Shown here: positions 1-8,124 of the stretch, in pieces
Position numbering within the stretch: the first letter of the stretch is position 1
How the letters are laid out: every line of letters begins with the position of its first letter
Assembly (NCBI GenBank): GCA_050248955.1
Contig: JBFWRK010000004.1
Coordinates: 186,001 to 250,000 of the forward strand
Reading direction: 5' to 3'
DNA: 64,000 nt
Origin: JBFWRK01 sp050248955
GTDB lineage: Bacteria; Actinomycetota; Acidimicrobiia; Acidimicrobiales; Ilumatobacteraceae
Position numbers and translations under genes: made by a program
The notes under the pieces: model-generated
Databases searched by the model: none
What the model was told of the DNA's origin: nothing
What the model saw: the letters and a program-made list of their open reading frames with translations, nothing else

Positions 1-405
1 GCGGTGATCGACCCGACGGCTGAGAACCCGCGCCCGGTGGTGCGCGACCTCACCGTCCACGGCGTCGACATCGTCTTCGAGACGACCGCCAACGACGCCG
101 CGCTGAGCCAGGGCATCCAGGGCCTCCGGCCGCGCGGCACGCTCGTGAGCGTCGCCGGGTGGGGTGAGTTCGCCCGCGTGGACATGGGACTGTCGATGGC
201 GAAGGAGATCGACATCCGGTTCACGATGACCTACGAACCAGACGTGGACTACCCGGCGACGCTGTCGATGCTGGCGAACGGTGCGTTCGACGCCGGTGTG
301 CTGATCACCGACCACATCCCGCTGGAGCGCTTGGTCGAGGACGGCCTGGAGGAGCTCCTCCACCACGCCGACCGCCACGTGAAGATCCTCGTCGACCCGA
401 GCTGA
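1..405 (+). CDS. Zinc-type alcohol dehydrogenase (MDR family), C-terminal part
   Basis: The reading frame is open from the first base, so the gene begins outside the window and only about 134 C-terminal residues are visible. They look like the end of the nucleotide-binding domain and the C-terminal lobe of a medium-chain (zinc-type) alcohol/polyol dehydrogenase. The stretch DIVFETTANDAALSQGIQGL followed by a Gly-rich GTLVSVAGWG strand is typical after the Rossmann fold, and the end HADRHVKILVDP matches the usual tail of (R,R)-butanediol dehydrogenase-like enzymes. Catalytic zinc ligands would lie upstream and cannot be checked. The substrate is unknown. The neighbouring lipid/ring-catabolism genes suggest oxidation of an alcohol intermediate, which is inference. 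Confidence 0.75.
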   Translation, partial: AVIDPTAENPRPVVRDLTVHGVDIVFETTANDAALSQGIQGLRPRGTLVSVAGWGEFARVDMGLSMAKEIDIRFTMTYEPDVDYPATLSMLANGAFDAGVLITDHIPLERLVEDGLEELLHHADRHVKILVDPS

Positions 406-791
406 CCCAGCCCGGCAGTCTCCCCGCCCGCGTCATCACCCGGTCACCCGCGGTGTCGCCCAGCCAGGGAGCTCGTCTTTACCCGAGGCGGCTGCGGGCC
501 CGGCGTGCGGCCCAGTCCCGCGGTCCCCGGGTTCTCTGCTCGCCGACGACTCCCCACCGGTTCTCCGCTCCCATCCGGACATCCAACGACCTCGCCCGGG
601 CAGAGACCGGGGCTGGTGACGCGGATGAGCAGAGAAACGACGTGGCTGGGGTCTCGTCGTCCGATGACGACGTCGCACCAGCACACGCTGGCGCTCCAGC
701 GTCACCAACAGTTACGCGCAACCACCGAACTCATTTCACCCCAGGCAACAACGTGTCGCTGGGCCGTGCAGGCGGCCAGGGTTACTCACAG
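406..791. other. Intergenic stretch without a recognisable gene
   Basis: About 386 bases lie between two convergent genes. Short ORFs cross it on both strands, but none has codon use or residue composition like its neighbours and none resembles a known family. I see no tRNA, no hairpin with a T-tract and no long repeat. Confidence 0.5.
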
Positions 792-1583
792 TCAGAAGTT
801 CGTGCCGCCGTCGATGTTCACGAGGGCGCCGGTCAGGTAGCCGGCCACCGGCGACACGAGGAACGCGATCAGGGCACCGACCTCGTCCGGCCGGCCGGGG
901 CGGCCGAGGGCGATGTCGAGCCCCCACTCGTCGACCATCACGCGCTCCAGCGCCTCCTCGTAGGGGATGTCGGTCGTGCTCGCGATGTGCGCCCGGATCG
1001 CGGTCAGCGCCGCGGTCTCGATCGCGCCCGGCGCGACGCAGTTCGCGCGCACACCCTGTCGGCCGTACGCCTTGGCGATGCCCTTCGTGAACGTGGCGAC
1101 CGCGCTCTTCATCGAGGCGTACGGCAGGCGGGCGATCTCTGGCGCCCGGATCGAGTAGGCCGCGGTCGTCACGATCGACCCCTTCGACGTGACGAGGTGG
1201 GGCAGCGCCGCCTCGACGACCCGCGTGGTGCCGAGCAGCACGTCGCGGAACACCGCGATCCAACGTTCGTCGGGGATCTCGATCGGCTCGTGGCCGATCA
1301 AGCCGGTCGTCACGACCAGGCCGTCGAGTCCTCCGAGCAGTTCGACGGCCCGGACGACGACCTCGGCGGCGCTGCCCTCCACGCTGACGTCCGCCGCCAG
1401 CCCGTGTGCTGTGGAGGCGCCCGCTGCGACGAGCTCGGACGCGGCGGCCTTGGCGCGGTCGGCGTCCCGGCCGACGACCACCACGGCCGCGCCCTCGGCT
1501 GCGATCGCCCGTGCGGCAGCGAGCCCCATGCCAGCGGTGCCGCCGACGACGAGGAACGTCTTGTCCTCGATGAGCAGGTCCAT
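792..1583 (-). CDS. Short-chain dehydrogenase/reductase (SDR), atypical active site
   Basis: A 263-residue classical-size SDR, probably an NAD(P)-dependent oxidoreductase acting on a CoA-linked or cyclic hydroxy/keto compound. The cofactor loop is GGTAGMG at residues 14-20. The catalytic pair Y155-A-S-M-K159 is present. The structural NNAG motif is replaced by TTG (92-94), and the residue 13 before the Tyr, normally Ser, is Ala142, with Ser144 two positions later. The C-terminal GALVNIDGGTNF is standard. The gene is transcribed away from the acyl-CoA synthetase at 1628, and a 16-bp palindrome in the 44-bp gap probably controls both. The altered catalytic Ser makes true dehydrogenase activity less certain than for the other SDRs here. 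Confidence 0.85.
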   Translation of the reverse strand: MDLLIEDKTFLVVGGTAGMGLAAARAIAAEGAAVVVVGRDADRAKAAASELVAAGASTAHGLAADVSVEGSAAEVVVRAVELLGGLDGLVVTTGLIGHEPIEIPDERWIAVFRDVLLGTTRVVEAALPHLVTSKGSIVTTAAYSIRAPEIARLPYASMKSAVATFTKGIAKAYGRQGVRANCVAPGAIETAALTAIRAHIASTTDIPYEEALERVMVDEWGLDIALGRPGRPDEVGALIAFLVSPVAGYLTGALVNIDGGTNF

Positions 1584-1608
1584 GGCACCTCCGGGAAGCG
1601 GGCCGAAT

Positions 1609-1624
1609 CTGACGGTCGTGTCAG
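1609..1624. promoter_or_regulatory. Operator-like 16-bp palindrome, site 1 of 5
   Basis: CTGACGGTCGTGTCAG lies between the divergent SDR and acyl-CoA synthetase genes, 3 bp before the GTG start at 1628. It fits the pattern YYGACRGNNNYGTCRR, shared with sites at 4999, 11491, 13999 and 19087. Its position over the start regions suggests repression, probably by the TetR protein encoded at 11511 (inference). Confidence 0.6.
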
Positions 1625-1627
1625 AAT

Positions 1628-3181
1628 GTGGCCATGGGGCCAGTCACGGGAACCACGCTGTGGGAGATGACGGAGCGGCGAGCCGCCGCGACTCCCGATG
1701 ACCTGATGCTGGCCGACGAGCACGGTCGACGAATCACGTTCGCAGCGTTCGTCGAGTGGGCGGAACGGGTCGCCGCCGGGCTGCACGGCCTGGGCATCGG
1801 CGAGGGCACGGTGGTGTCGTGGCAGCTGCCCACCCGGATCGAGACGACCGTGCTCTCGATGGCGCTGTCGCGGCTCGGTGCCGTGCAGAACCCGATCATC
1901 CACCTCTATCGCGAGCGCGAGGTCGCGTCCCTCCTGCGGACCACCGGCGCCGCGTGGTTCGTCGTCCCGGGCGTGTGGAAGGGCTTCGACTACGAGGCGA
2001 TGGCCGAGTCGATCCGGCAGCGAGTCGGCGACCGTGATCCCTTCGGCGTGCTGAACGGCTACGCGGACCTGCCGGAGGGCGATCCGACCACGCTGCCACC
2101 ACCGCCGAGCGACGGCGACGTGGTCCGCTGGCTCTACTCCACCTCGGGCACCACGTCGGAACCGAAGGCGGTGTGCCACACGGACGGCACGCTCATCGCC
2201 GGCGGCATCGGCATCACCGAGGCACTGCGGCCCGCCCGCGGTTCGATCAACGCGATCCCGTTCCCGTACGCCCACATCGGTGGACCGGACAACCTCGTCA
2301 TGATGCTGCGCAGCGGCATGGCCTCAGCGCTGGTCGAGGCGTTCGTCCCAGCGGAGAGCTTCGCCTTCTTCGCCGATCTCGGCGCGACCCACCTCGGCGG
2401 CAGCACCGCGCACTACCTCGCGTTGGCGGCCGAGCAGGCCCGTACCGGCGTGCACCCGGTCCCCACGATGCACACGATGTGCGGCGGCGGCGCGCCCAAG
2501 CCGGCCGAGGCCTTCTGGCGCGTGAAGGAGCGCACCGGCGTCACGGTCATGCACGGCTACGGCATGACCGAGTGCCCGATGATCGCCTGCGGTGCCGTCG
2601 GCGACACCGACGAACAGCTCGCCAACTCGGACGGGGCGCCGGTGGTGGGCTGCGAGATCCTCGTCGTCGACGAGGCCGAGCAACCCGTGCCGGCCGGGGT
2701 CGACGGCGACATCCTGGTGCGCGGCCCGATGCTCGCGAAGGGGTACATGCAGCCCGAACAGACCCGCGAGTCGTTCCGCGACGACGGTTTCTTCCGCACC
2801 GGCGATCGAGGCCACCTGCGCGACGACGGCCACATCGTGATCACCGGTCGCTCGAAGGAGCTGATCATCCGCAAGGGCGAGAACATCAGCCCGCGCGAGA
2901 TCGAAGATGTGCTGATGTCGCATCCGGCTGTCGGCGCGATCGCCGTGATCGGCCTCCCCGACGACGAGCGGGGTGAGCGCGTCTGCGCGGTGATCGAGAC
3001 GACGGTCGGGTCCGACCCGATCACCTTCCAGGCGATGGCGCAGCACTGTCGCGATGCCGGGCTGATGACGCAGAAGATCCCGGAGCAGCTCGAGATCGTC
3101 GACGCGCTCCCCCGCAACCCGACGATGAAGATCCTGAAGCGGGTCCTGCTCGAGCAGCTCTCGAAAGGGGCGTCACGATGA
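1628..3181 (+). CDS. Acyl-CoA synthetase (AMP-binding, ANL superfamily)
   Basis: A 517-residue ANL-family ligase expected to activate a carboxylic acid with ATP and CoA through an acyl-adenylate. The P-loop-like A3 motif is YSTSGTTSEPKAVCHT near residue 175. The A5 motif MHGYGMTECP, the A7 region FFRTGDRGHL and the A8 hinge with the ITGRSKELIIRKGENISPREIE block are all present. The catalytic Lys lies in NPTMKILKRVL near the C terminus. The GTG start at 1628 is followed by an in-frame ATG at 1634, and either could be used. Its stop overlaps the next SDR by ATGA, so the two are translationally coupled. It is the likely entry enzyme of the catabolic cluster; the acid it activates cannot be told from sequence. 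Confidence 0.92.
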   Translation: MAMGPVTGTTLWEMTERRAAATPDDLMLADEHGRRITFAAFVEWAERVAAGLHGLGIGEGTVVSWQLPTRIETTVLSMALSRLGAVQNPIIHLYREREVASLLRTTGAAWFVVPGVWKGFDYEAMAESIRQRVGDRDPFGVLNGYADLPEGDPTTLPPPPSDGDVVRWLYSTSGTTSEPKAVCHTDGTLIAGGIGITEALRPARGSINAIPFPYAHIGGPDNLVMMLRSGMASALVEAFVPAESFAFFADLGATHLGGSTAHYLALAAEQARTGVHPVPTMHTMCGGGAPKPAEAFWRVKERTGVTVMHGYGMTECPMIACGAVGDTDEQLANSDGAPVVGCEILVVDEAEQPVPAGVDGDILVRGPMLAKGYMQPEQTRESFRDDGFFRTGDRGHLRDDGHIVITGRSKELIIRKGENISPREIEDVLMSHPAVGAIAVIGLPDDERGERVCAVIETTVGSDPITFQAMAQHCRDAGLMTQKIPEQLEIVDALPRNPTMKILKRVLLEQLSKGASR

Positions 3182-4092
3182 CCAGCAGCACGGGCAGCAC
3201 CGGCAGCACGGACAGTGCCTCGTGGTGGGCCGATCGTGCCGGGCTCGACGGAACGGTTGCGATCGTGACCGGAGGTGCCGGCGGGCTGGGTGAGGCGATC
3301 ACGCTCGACCTCGCCGCCAACGGCGTGCGGGTCGCAGTGGTCGACCGCGACGAGGAGGCCGTCGGCCGCATCGGTGCGGCGCTCGACGAGCGCGGCGTCG
3401 ACGCGGTCGTGCAGCAGGGGGACGCCCGCGAACCCGACACGCTCGACGTGCTGTTCGCCGCCGCTGCCGATCGTTGGGGTCGTCTCGACACGCTCGTCAA
3501 CGTGGTCGGCGGGACCTTCCGGTCCCCGTTCAGCGAGCAGAGCCCGCGCGCGTGGGATGCCCTGATCCGCACGAACCTGACCCACGTGCTGCACGCCACG
3601 TCGCGGGCGATCCCGGCGATGCGAGCCGGCGGTCGGGGCGGCAGCATCGTGAACATCACGACGATCGAGGGTCATCGCGCCGCGCCCAACTTCGCCGTCT
3701 ACTCGGCGGCGAAGGCAGCCGTCACGCACTTCGCCCGCACCCTCGCCGTCGAGCTCGCCCCAGAGGGCATTCGGGTCAACAACGTGGCACCCGACATCAC
3801 GCCGACGCCGAACATGTTGGGGATCAGCAGCGACGGTGAGGTGCCGTCGATGCTCGACCCGCTGAACATCCGGGTCTCGATCCCGATGGGTCGAACGGGT
3901 GTCCCGGCCGACATCTCCAACGCCGTCGTCTTCCTCGCCTCGGGGTTGTCGTCCTACATCACGGGCACGACGCTCCACCCGGACGGCGGCACGTTCGCCA
4001 GCTCCGGCTGGTTCAACTGGCCCGATGCCGGGTTCGGCAACACGCTGCCGTCCAGCGTGCTCGACGTGCTCCGCGCCTCCGAGGACCGGTGA
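3178..4092 (+). CDS. SDR family oxidoreductase
   Basis: A 304-residue classical SDR with cofactor loop VTGGAGGLGEA near residue 30, a NVVGG variant of the NNAG motif, and the active-site helix VYSAAKAAVTHF carrying YxxxK. Thr occupies the usual catalytic Ser position 13 residues before the Tyr (SIVNITTIEGHR). The C terminus ITGTTLHPDGGTF is standard. A Ser/Thr/Gly-rich stretch of about 15 residues precedes the fold. It overlaps the acyl-CoA synthetase upstream and the next SDR downstream by 4 bp each, so the three form one operon. A role as hydroxyacyl or hydroxy-ring dehydrogenase is inferred from context. Confidence 0.9.
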   Translation: MTSSTGSTGSTDSASWWADRAGLDGTVAIVTGGAGGLGEAITLDLAANGVRVAVVDRDEEAVGRIGAALDERGVDAVVQQGDAREPDTLDVLFAAAADRWGRLDTLVNVVGGTFRSPFSEQSPRAWDALIRTNLTHVLHATSRAIPAMRAGGRGGSIVNITTIEGHRAAPNFAVYSAAKAAVTHFARTLAVELAPEGIRVNNVAPDITPTPNMLGISSDGEVPSMLDPLNIRVSIPMGRTGVPADISNAVVFLASGLSSYITGTTLHPDGGTFASSGWFNWPDAGFGNTLPSSVLDVLRASEDR

Positions 4093-5002
4093 GCGAGCTC
4101 CGCTTCGACGGTCGCGTCGCCGTCGTCACCGGCGCCGGCGCCGGGCTCGGCCGCTCGCACGCACGACTGCTGGCCGACCGCGGCACCGCGGTCGTCGTCA
4201 ACGACATCGACGCCGACGCCGCTCGCGCCACCGTGAAGGCGATCATCGACGCAGGCGGATCAGCCGATGCGCACACGGCCGACATCACGCAGCGGGACGG
4301 CGCGGCGAGCCTCGTCGAGACCGCGCTCGCGCGGTTCGGGCGGATCGACATCGTCGTCAACAACGCCGGCGCGCTGCAGGCCAGCGACTTCGGTGAGATG
4401 ACGGGCGAGCTGTTCGAGCGCATGCTCGCCGTGAACCTGTCGACCGCCTTCCACGTCGCCCGGAACGCGTGGCCGCACCTCGCCGCGCAGGGGTACGGCC
4501 GGATCGTGTCGACCACGTCCAACTCCGGCCTGCTCGGCACGGCCGGCTCCACCGGCTACGCCGCGGCCAAAGCCGGGGTGTGGGGCCTCACCCGCAGCCT
4601 CGCGTGGAGGGTGCCGACGTCGGGATCCACGTCAACGCGATCGCGCCGATCGCGTACACCTCGATGTCGCAGCGCTCACGAGTCGCGCCGCCGGCCTGGC
4701 GCTCCGGCGAGGGTGACGACTGGGCGCGACGACTCGACGTCGCCCGCGTGTCGCCCGTGGTCGCCTGGCTCGCCCACGAGGACTGCACGCTGAACGGCGA
4801 GGTGTTCACCGTGGCGGGCGGGCACGTCGGCCGGTTCGTCCTCGGCGTCACGGAGGGGTTCGACAGCGACCCGCTCACGATCGAGGACGTCCGCGACCGG
4901 GAGGCCGAGATCACGGCCGGCGAGCACCTCCACGAGCACCGCAGCAGCGCCGCAGAAGGGCGCGATCTCCATCGGCGGTTGATGCGTCGGAATCGAACTT
5001 GA
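4089..5002 (+). pseudogene. SDR gene with a single-base frameshift
   Basis: The first frame (4089 to about 4604) encodes a clean SDR N-terminal two thirds: VTGAGAGLGRSHA cofactor loop, NNAGAL, and GYAAAKAGVWGLTRSLA with YxxxK. It then runs into Arg/Ser-rich nonsense up to a stop at 4793. The expected continuation, VGIHVNAIAPIAYTSMSQ through VFTVAGGHVGRFVLGV and a tail to RRNRT, is found in the +2 frame ending at 5002. Restoring one G after 4604 (CTCGCG-GTGGAG) joins the two into a roughly 304-residue protein like the HSD17B4-type SDR. Either the gene is recently inactivated or the assembly lost a base. It overlaps the previous SDR by ATGA. Confidence 0.85.
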
Positions 5003-5014
5003 CAGTAGTGTCGA
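4999..5014. promoter_or_regulatory. Operator-like 16-bp palindrome, site 2 of 5
   Basis: TTGACAGTAGTGTCGA lies 65 bp before the LLM oxidoreductase start and overlaps the end of the frameshifted SDR. It is the most degenerate of the five sites (arms TTGACA and TGTCGA). A partial second copy, GTACAGTGTCGA, follows immediately. The TTGACA arm could also serve as a -35 element. Confidence 0.55.
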
Positions 5015-5079
5015 GTACAGTGTCGAAGCCGCCGGTCAGCGTTGTCGACCCAGCACCCACGATGCAGGTGAGGTAGCGA

Positions 5080-5973
5080 ATGCAGTTCATCTTCCAGTAT
5101 CCGGACTTCCACGGCATCGACGGCGACATGCTCGATGCGGGGCCCGTCGGCGAGCTGGCGGTGACCGCGGAGCGGGCCGGCTGGAAGGGGTTCGCGTTCA
5201 CCGAGCACCCCGCGCCGAGCGCCAAGTGGCTCGTGACGGGCGGCCACCAGAGCCTCGATCCGTTCGTCGCCCTGTCGCACGTCGCCGCGGTCACGACGGA
5301 GCTGAAGCTCCTCACGTACCTCGCGGTGCTGCCGTACCGGAACCCGGCCGCGTCGGCGAAGTCGGCGGCAACCGTCGACAAGCTCTCGAACGGCCGGTTC
5401 ATCCTGGGAGTCGGCACCGGCTACCTGAAGGCGGAGTACTTCGCGCTCGGCGTCGACTTCGACGAACGCAACGTGCTGTTCGACGAGGCGCTCGACGTGC
5501 TGCCGCTCCACTGGTCCGGCGAGCCGTTCGACTACGACGGCAGCCACTTCAGCTGCCGCGGGATCATCGGTCGCCCACGTCCGGTGCAGCAGCCGATCCC
5601 GATCTGGATCGGCGGCAACGCCAAGCTCACCCTGCGCCGGGTCGCCGAGCGGGCCCAGGGATGGATGCCGCTGACGGGGCCGGCTGGCATGTTCTCGACC
5701 GTGCGCTCGCCAGAGGTCAGCTCGACGGACGACATCGTGGAGCGGCTGCAGATGCTCAAGGACCTCGCCGGCGACCGCTTCGCAGCGCTCGACATCACCA
5801 TCGCCTACACCGACCGTTCCGTGTACGACCTGGCGTCCGACGTCGAGCGCCACCGGGACGCCCTTGGCGCCCTGCGCGAGCTCGGCGCCACCTGGGTGGT
5901 CGTGCCGGGCCCGGAGCATCCGCACCCGCAGGCCGAGGAGTTCCTCCAGGGCTTCGCCGAGACGTACTTCTGA
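5080..5973 (+). CDS. LLM class F420-dependent oxidoreductase
   Basis: A 297-residue luciferase-like TIM-barrel protein. Typical features are the N-terminal strand QFIFQYPD, GFAFTEHPAPS near residue 48, LLTYLAVLPYRNPAASAKSAATVDKLSNGRFILGVGTG across residues 85-120, and RPRPVQQPIPIWIGGNA in the middle. These match the actinobacterial F420-type LLM family rather than flavin monooxygenases. It would use coenzyme F420 for hydride transfer on an acyl or ring substrate. A GAGGT ribosome site precedes the ATG. Its stop overlaps the next start (TGATGA), so it heads an operon with the acyl-CoA dehydrogenases. The F420 assignment is by family only. Confidence 0.88.
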   Translation: MQFIFQYPDFHGIDGDMLDAGPVGELAVTAERAGWKGFAFTEHPAPSAKWLVTGGHQSLDPFVALSHVAAVTTELKLLTYLAVLPYRNPAASAKSAATVDKLSNGRFILGVGTGYLKAEYFALGVDFDERNVLFDEALDVLPLHWSGEPFDYDGSHFSCRGIIGRPRPVQQPIPIWIGGNAKLTLRRVAERAQGWMPLTGPAGMFSTVRSPEVSSTDDIVERLQMLKDLAGDRFAALDITIAYTDRSVYDLASDVERHRDALGALRELGATWVVVPGPEHPHPQAEEFLQGFAETYF

Positions 5974-7112
5974 TGACCGACCTCACGGCGACCACCTTCG
6001 ACTCGCCCACCGCCTACTCGCAGGCGCTGGCCGAGTTCCTCCGCAGCGACCCGCGGGCGCAGCCGTTCGTCGGCTACCGGCCGCCCAGCCTCGAGCACAG
6101 CGCGCAGCACCTCGGACAGCTCCAGGCGCTCATCTTCGACGAAGGGTGGTCGCGGCTCGGCTGGCCCGAGAGCGCCGGCGGGCTCGGTGGCGATCCCCGC
6201 TTCCGGGCCGCGATGTTCCAGACGCTCTGGAACCTCGACATCCAGATCCCCGAGCCGTTCACGACGCTCGAGATCCTCGTGCCCGTCCTCCTCGTCTTCG
6301 CCCCGCACCTGGCCGACGAACTGCTCCCCGGACTGCTGCGTGGCGACGACACGTGGGCGCAGGCGTTCTCCGAACCCGACGCCGGCAGCGACCTCGCTTC
6401 GCTGCGCACCCGCATGGAGCCCGACGGCGACGGCTTCCGCCTGTACGGCCAGAAGGTGTGGTCGACGTTCGGCCACCTCTCGCACCGGTCGGTACTGCTC
6501 GCCCGCTCCGGTGGCCCTGGCCACAAGGGCCTCACCATGGTCCTGGTCGATCTCGACCAGGAAGGCGCCGACGTGCGCCCGATCCGTGCCGAGGACGGCG
6601 AGAACCACTTCTCGGAGATCTTCCTCGACGGTGCGTACGTGCCGAAGGAGCGCGTGATCGGCGAGCTCGGCCAGGGTTGGTCCGTCGCGATGTACATGCT
6701 CCAGTGGGAGCGCGGTGCCTGGGGCTGGCTCCAGCAGGGCCGTTTCCACAAGCGACTCGAGCAGAGCCTCGCGCTGGCCGACCGGGAGCCGCGCCATGCG
6801 GCGTCGATCGGGCACGCCTACACGATGATGGCGGCGCTCAGGCTCCACACCCGCGACACCGTCGAACGGCTCGCTCGCGAGGAGACGCTCGGCCCGGAGG
6901 TGTCGATCGACAAGCTGCTGCTGATCGACGCCGAGACCGCCACCTGGAACACGATCCGCGAACACCTCGGACCACGATTCGAAGTCGACGAGGAACTGCA
7001 CTGGTTGCGCTCGGAGTACCTGTTCAGCCGCGCCGCCCCGATCTACGGGGGCTCTCAGGAGATCCAGCGCACGCTGGTCGCCCAGCGCGTGCTCGGGATG
7101 CCGCGCGAGTGA
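5973..7112 (+). CDS. Acyl-CoA dehydrogenase, large subunit type
   Basis: A 379-residue FAD-dependent acyl-CoA dehydrogenase, chosen to start at the ATG overlapping the LLM stop; the longer open frame upstream only shadows the LLM gene. Diagnostic stretches are AQAFSEPDAGSDLASLRTRM (FAD/substrate contact, near residue 130), YGQKVWSTFGHLSHRSVLLAR and the C-terminal IYGGSQEIQRTLVAQRVLGMP. The expected reaction is alpha,beta-desaturation of an acyl-CoA. A second, smaller dehydrogenase follows 21 bp downstream; such adjacent large/small pairs in actinobacteria often form alpha2beta2 complexes for steroid or cyclic acyl-CoAs, so a joint complex is likely but inferred. Confidence 0.9.
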   Translation: MTDLTATTFDSPTAYSQALAEFLRSDPRAQPFVGYRPPSLEHSAQHLGQLQALIFDEGWSRLGWPESAGGLGGDPRFRAAMFQTLWNLDIQIPEPFTTLEILVPVLLVFAPHLADELLPGLLRGDDTWAQAFSEPDAGSDLASLRTRMEPDGDGFRLYGQKVWSTFGHLSHRSVLLARSGGPGHKGLTMVLVDLDQEGADVRPIRAEDGENHFSEIFLDGAYVPKERVIGELGQGWSVAMYMLQWERGAWGWLQQGRFHKRLEQSLALADREPRHAASIGHAYTMMAALRLHTRDTVERLAREETLGPEVSIDKLLLIDAETATWNTIREHLGPRFEVDEELHWLRSEYLFSRAAPIYGGSQEIQRTLVAQRVLGMPRE

Positions 7113-7133
7113 TCAGGCGCTGAGAGGACGACG

Positions 7134-8108
7134 ATGACGAACACCACTCACCGGGGCACCATCGACCCCGAGATACTCGACATGCTGCGCTCGAGCATCC
7201 GCCACGTGCTGACAGAAGCATCAGATAGCTCGCTCGCCGACCGACTCGCCGAGCTCGGCTGGGAGGAGGTCCTCGCCGACGACGCGCCGACGGCGCTGCG
7301 GACCCTCTTCGAGATCAAGGGCGAGACCCTCTCCGTGGCCGATGCCCTCGGCCCGAGCCTCGCCCGCGCGCTCGCCGACCTCACCGGCGACGAGTCGCTC
7401 GCCGGCGCCACGTTCACCTTGCCCTCGCCCTACGGACCGACGGTGATCGAGGGCGACGCGATCCACGTCGACGCCGTCGCGCTCTCGCCGCTGAGCACCG
7501 AGCGCGTCATCTGCGCCGTGGACGGGCGCCTCGTGATCTGCTCGCCCGCCGGTCTCACGTCGGCGCAACTCGGCGGCACCGACGACACGCTCGGGCTCGT
7601 TCGCCTGACCGGTACGGTCGCCGCCTCCGACGCCACCTGGGTGAACGCCGCTGCCTGGGACCGCCTCGTCGCGCACGGCCGCTGGCTGCTCGCCTGCGAA
7701 CTGGTCGGCATCGGCCGGCACGTGATCGCGTCGGCCGTCGAGTACACGAAGGAGCGGGTGCAGTACGGCAAACCGATCGGTGTGTTCCAGGCGCTCCAGC
7801 ACCGGCTCGCGAGCGCGCACTCGATGGTCGTCGGTGCAGGGCACCTGATCGTCGAGGCCGGCAACGCCGGGGACGAGTGGACGGCGATGGTCGCCAAGTG
7901 CATGGCGGGACAGGCGGCGGAGAACGCCTGCACCCAGGCACAGCAGTGCTACGGCGCGATCGGGTTCACCTGGGAGCACGAGTTCCACCGGTACTTGCGG
8001 CGCACGTACGTGCTCGACCGCATGCTCGGCGACTGGCGATCGCTCGAGCACGAGATCGGCACGCGGCTGCAGGAGACCGGCGTCGTGCCTCACATCGGCA
8101 ACCTGTAA
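7134..8108 (+). CDS. Acyl-CoA dehydrogenase, short partner subunit
   Basis: A 324-residue acyl-CoA dehydrogenase homologue with a short, divergent N-terminal half and a well-conserved C-terminal helical domain: YTKERVQYGKPIGVFQALQHRLA, then CYGAIGFTWEHEFHRYLRRTYVLDRMLG. The usual C-terminal GTSEIQR motif is missing, as in the small subunits of heteromeric actinobacterial enzymes. A GAGAGGA ribosome site lies 7 bp before the ATG. It sits between two full-length dehydrogenases and probably pairs with the one upstream. Confidence 0.85.
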   Translation: MTNTTHRGTIDPEILDMLRSSIRHVLTEASDSSLADRLAELGWEEVLADDAPTALRTLFEIKGETLSVADALGPSLARALADLTGDESLAGATFTLPSPYGPTVIEGDAIHVDAVALSPLSTERVICAVDGRLVICSPAGLTSAQLGGTDDTLGLVRLTGTVAASDATWVNAAAWDRLVAHGRWLLACELVGIGRHVIASAVEYTKERVQYGKPIGVFQALQHRLASAHSMVVGAGHLIVEAGNAGDEWTAMVAKCMAGQAAENACTQAQQCYGAIGFTWEHEFHRYLRRTYVLDRMLGDWRSLEHEIGTRLQETGVVPHIGNL

Positions 8109-8124
8109 CAGCCGATCGCCATCG

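Noticed and set aside
2557..3978. A 473-codon minus-strand frame across the acyl-CoA synthetase and SDR genes
   Set aside because: Low-complexity Arg/Asp/Val product lying opposite well-supported genes; a shadow frame.
5226..5972. Possible N-terminal extension of the acyl-CoA dehydrogenase at 5973
   Set aside because: The extra 249 residues are Arg/Ala-rich and overlap the LLM gene in another frame. The ATG overlapping the LLM stop fits family length.
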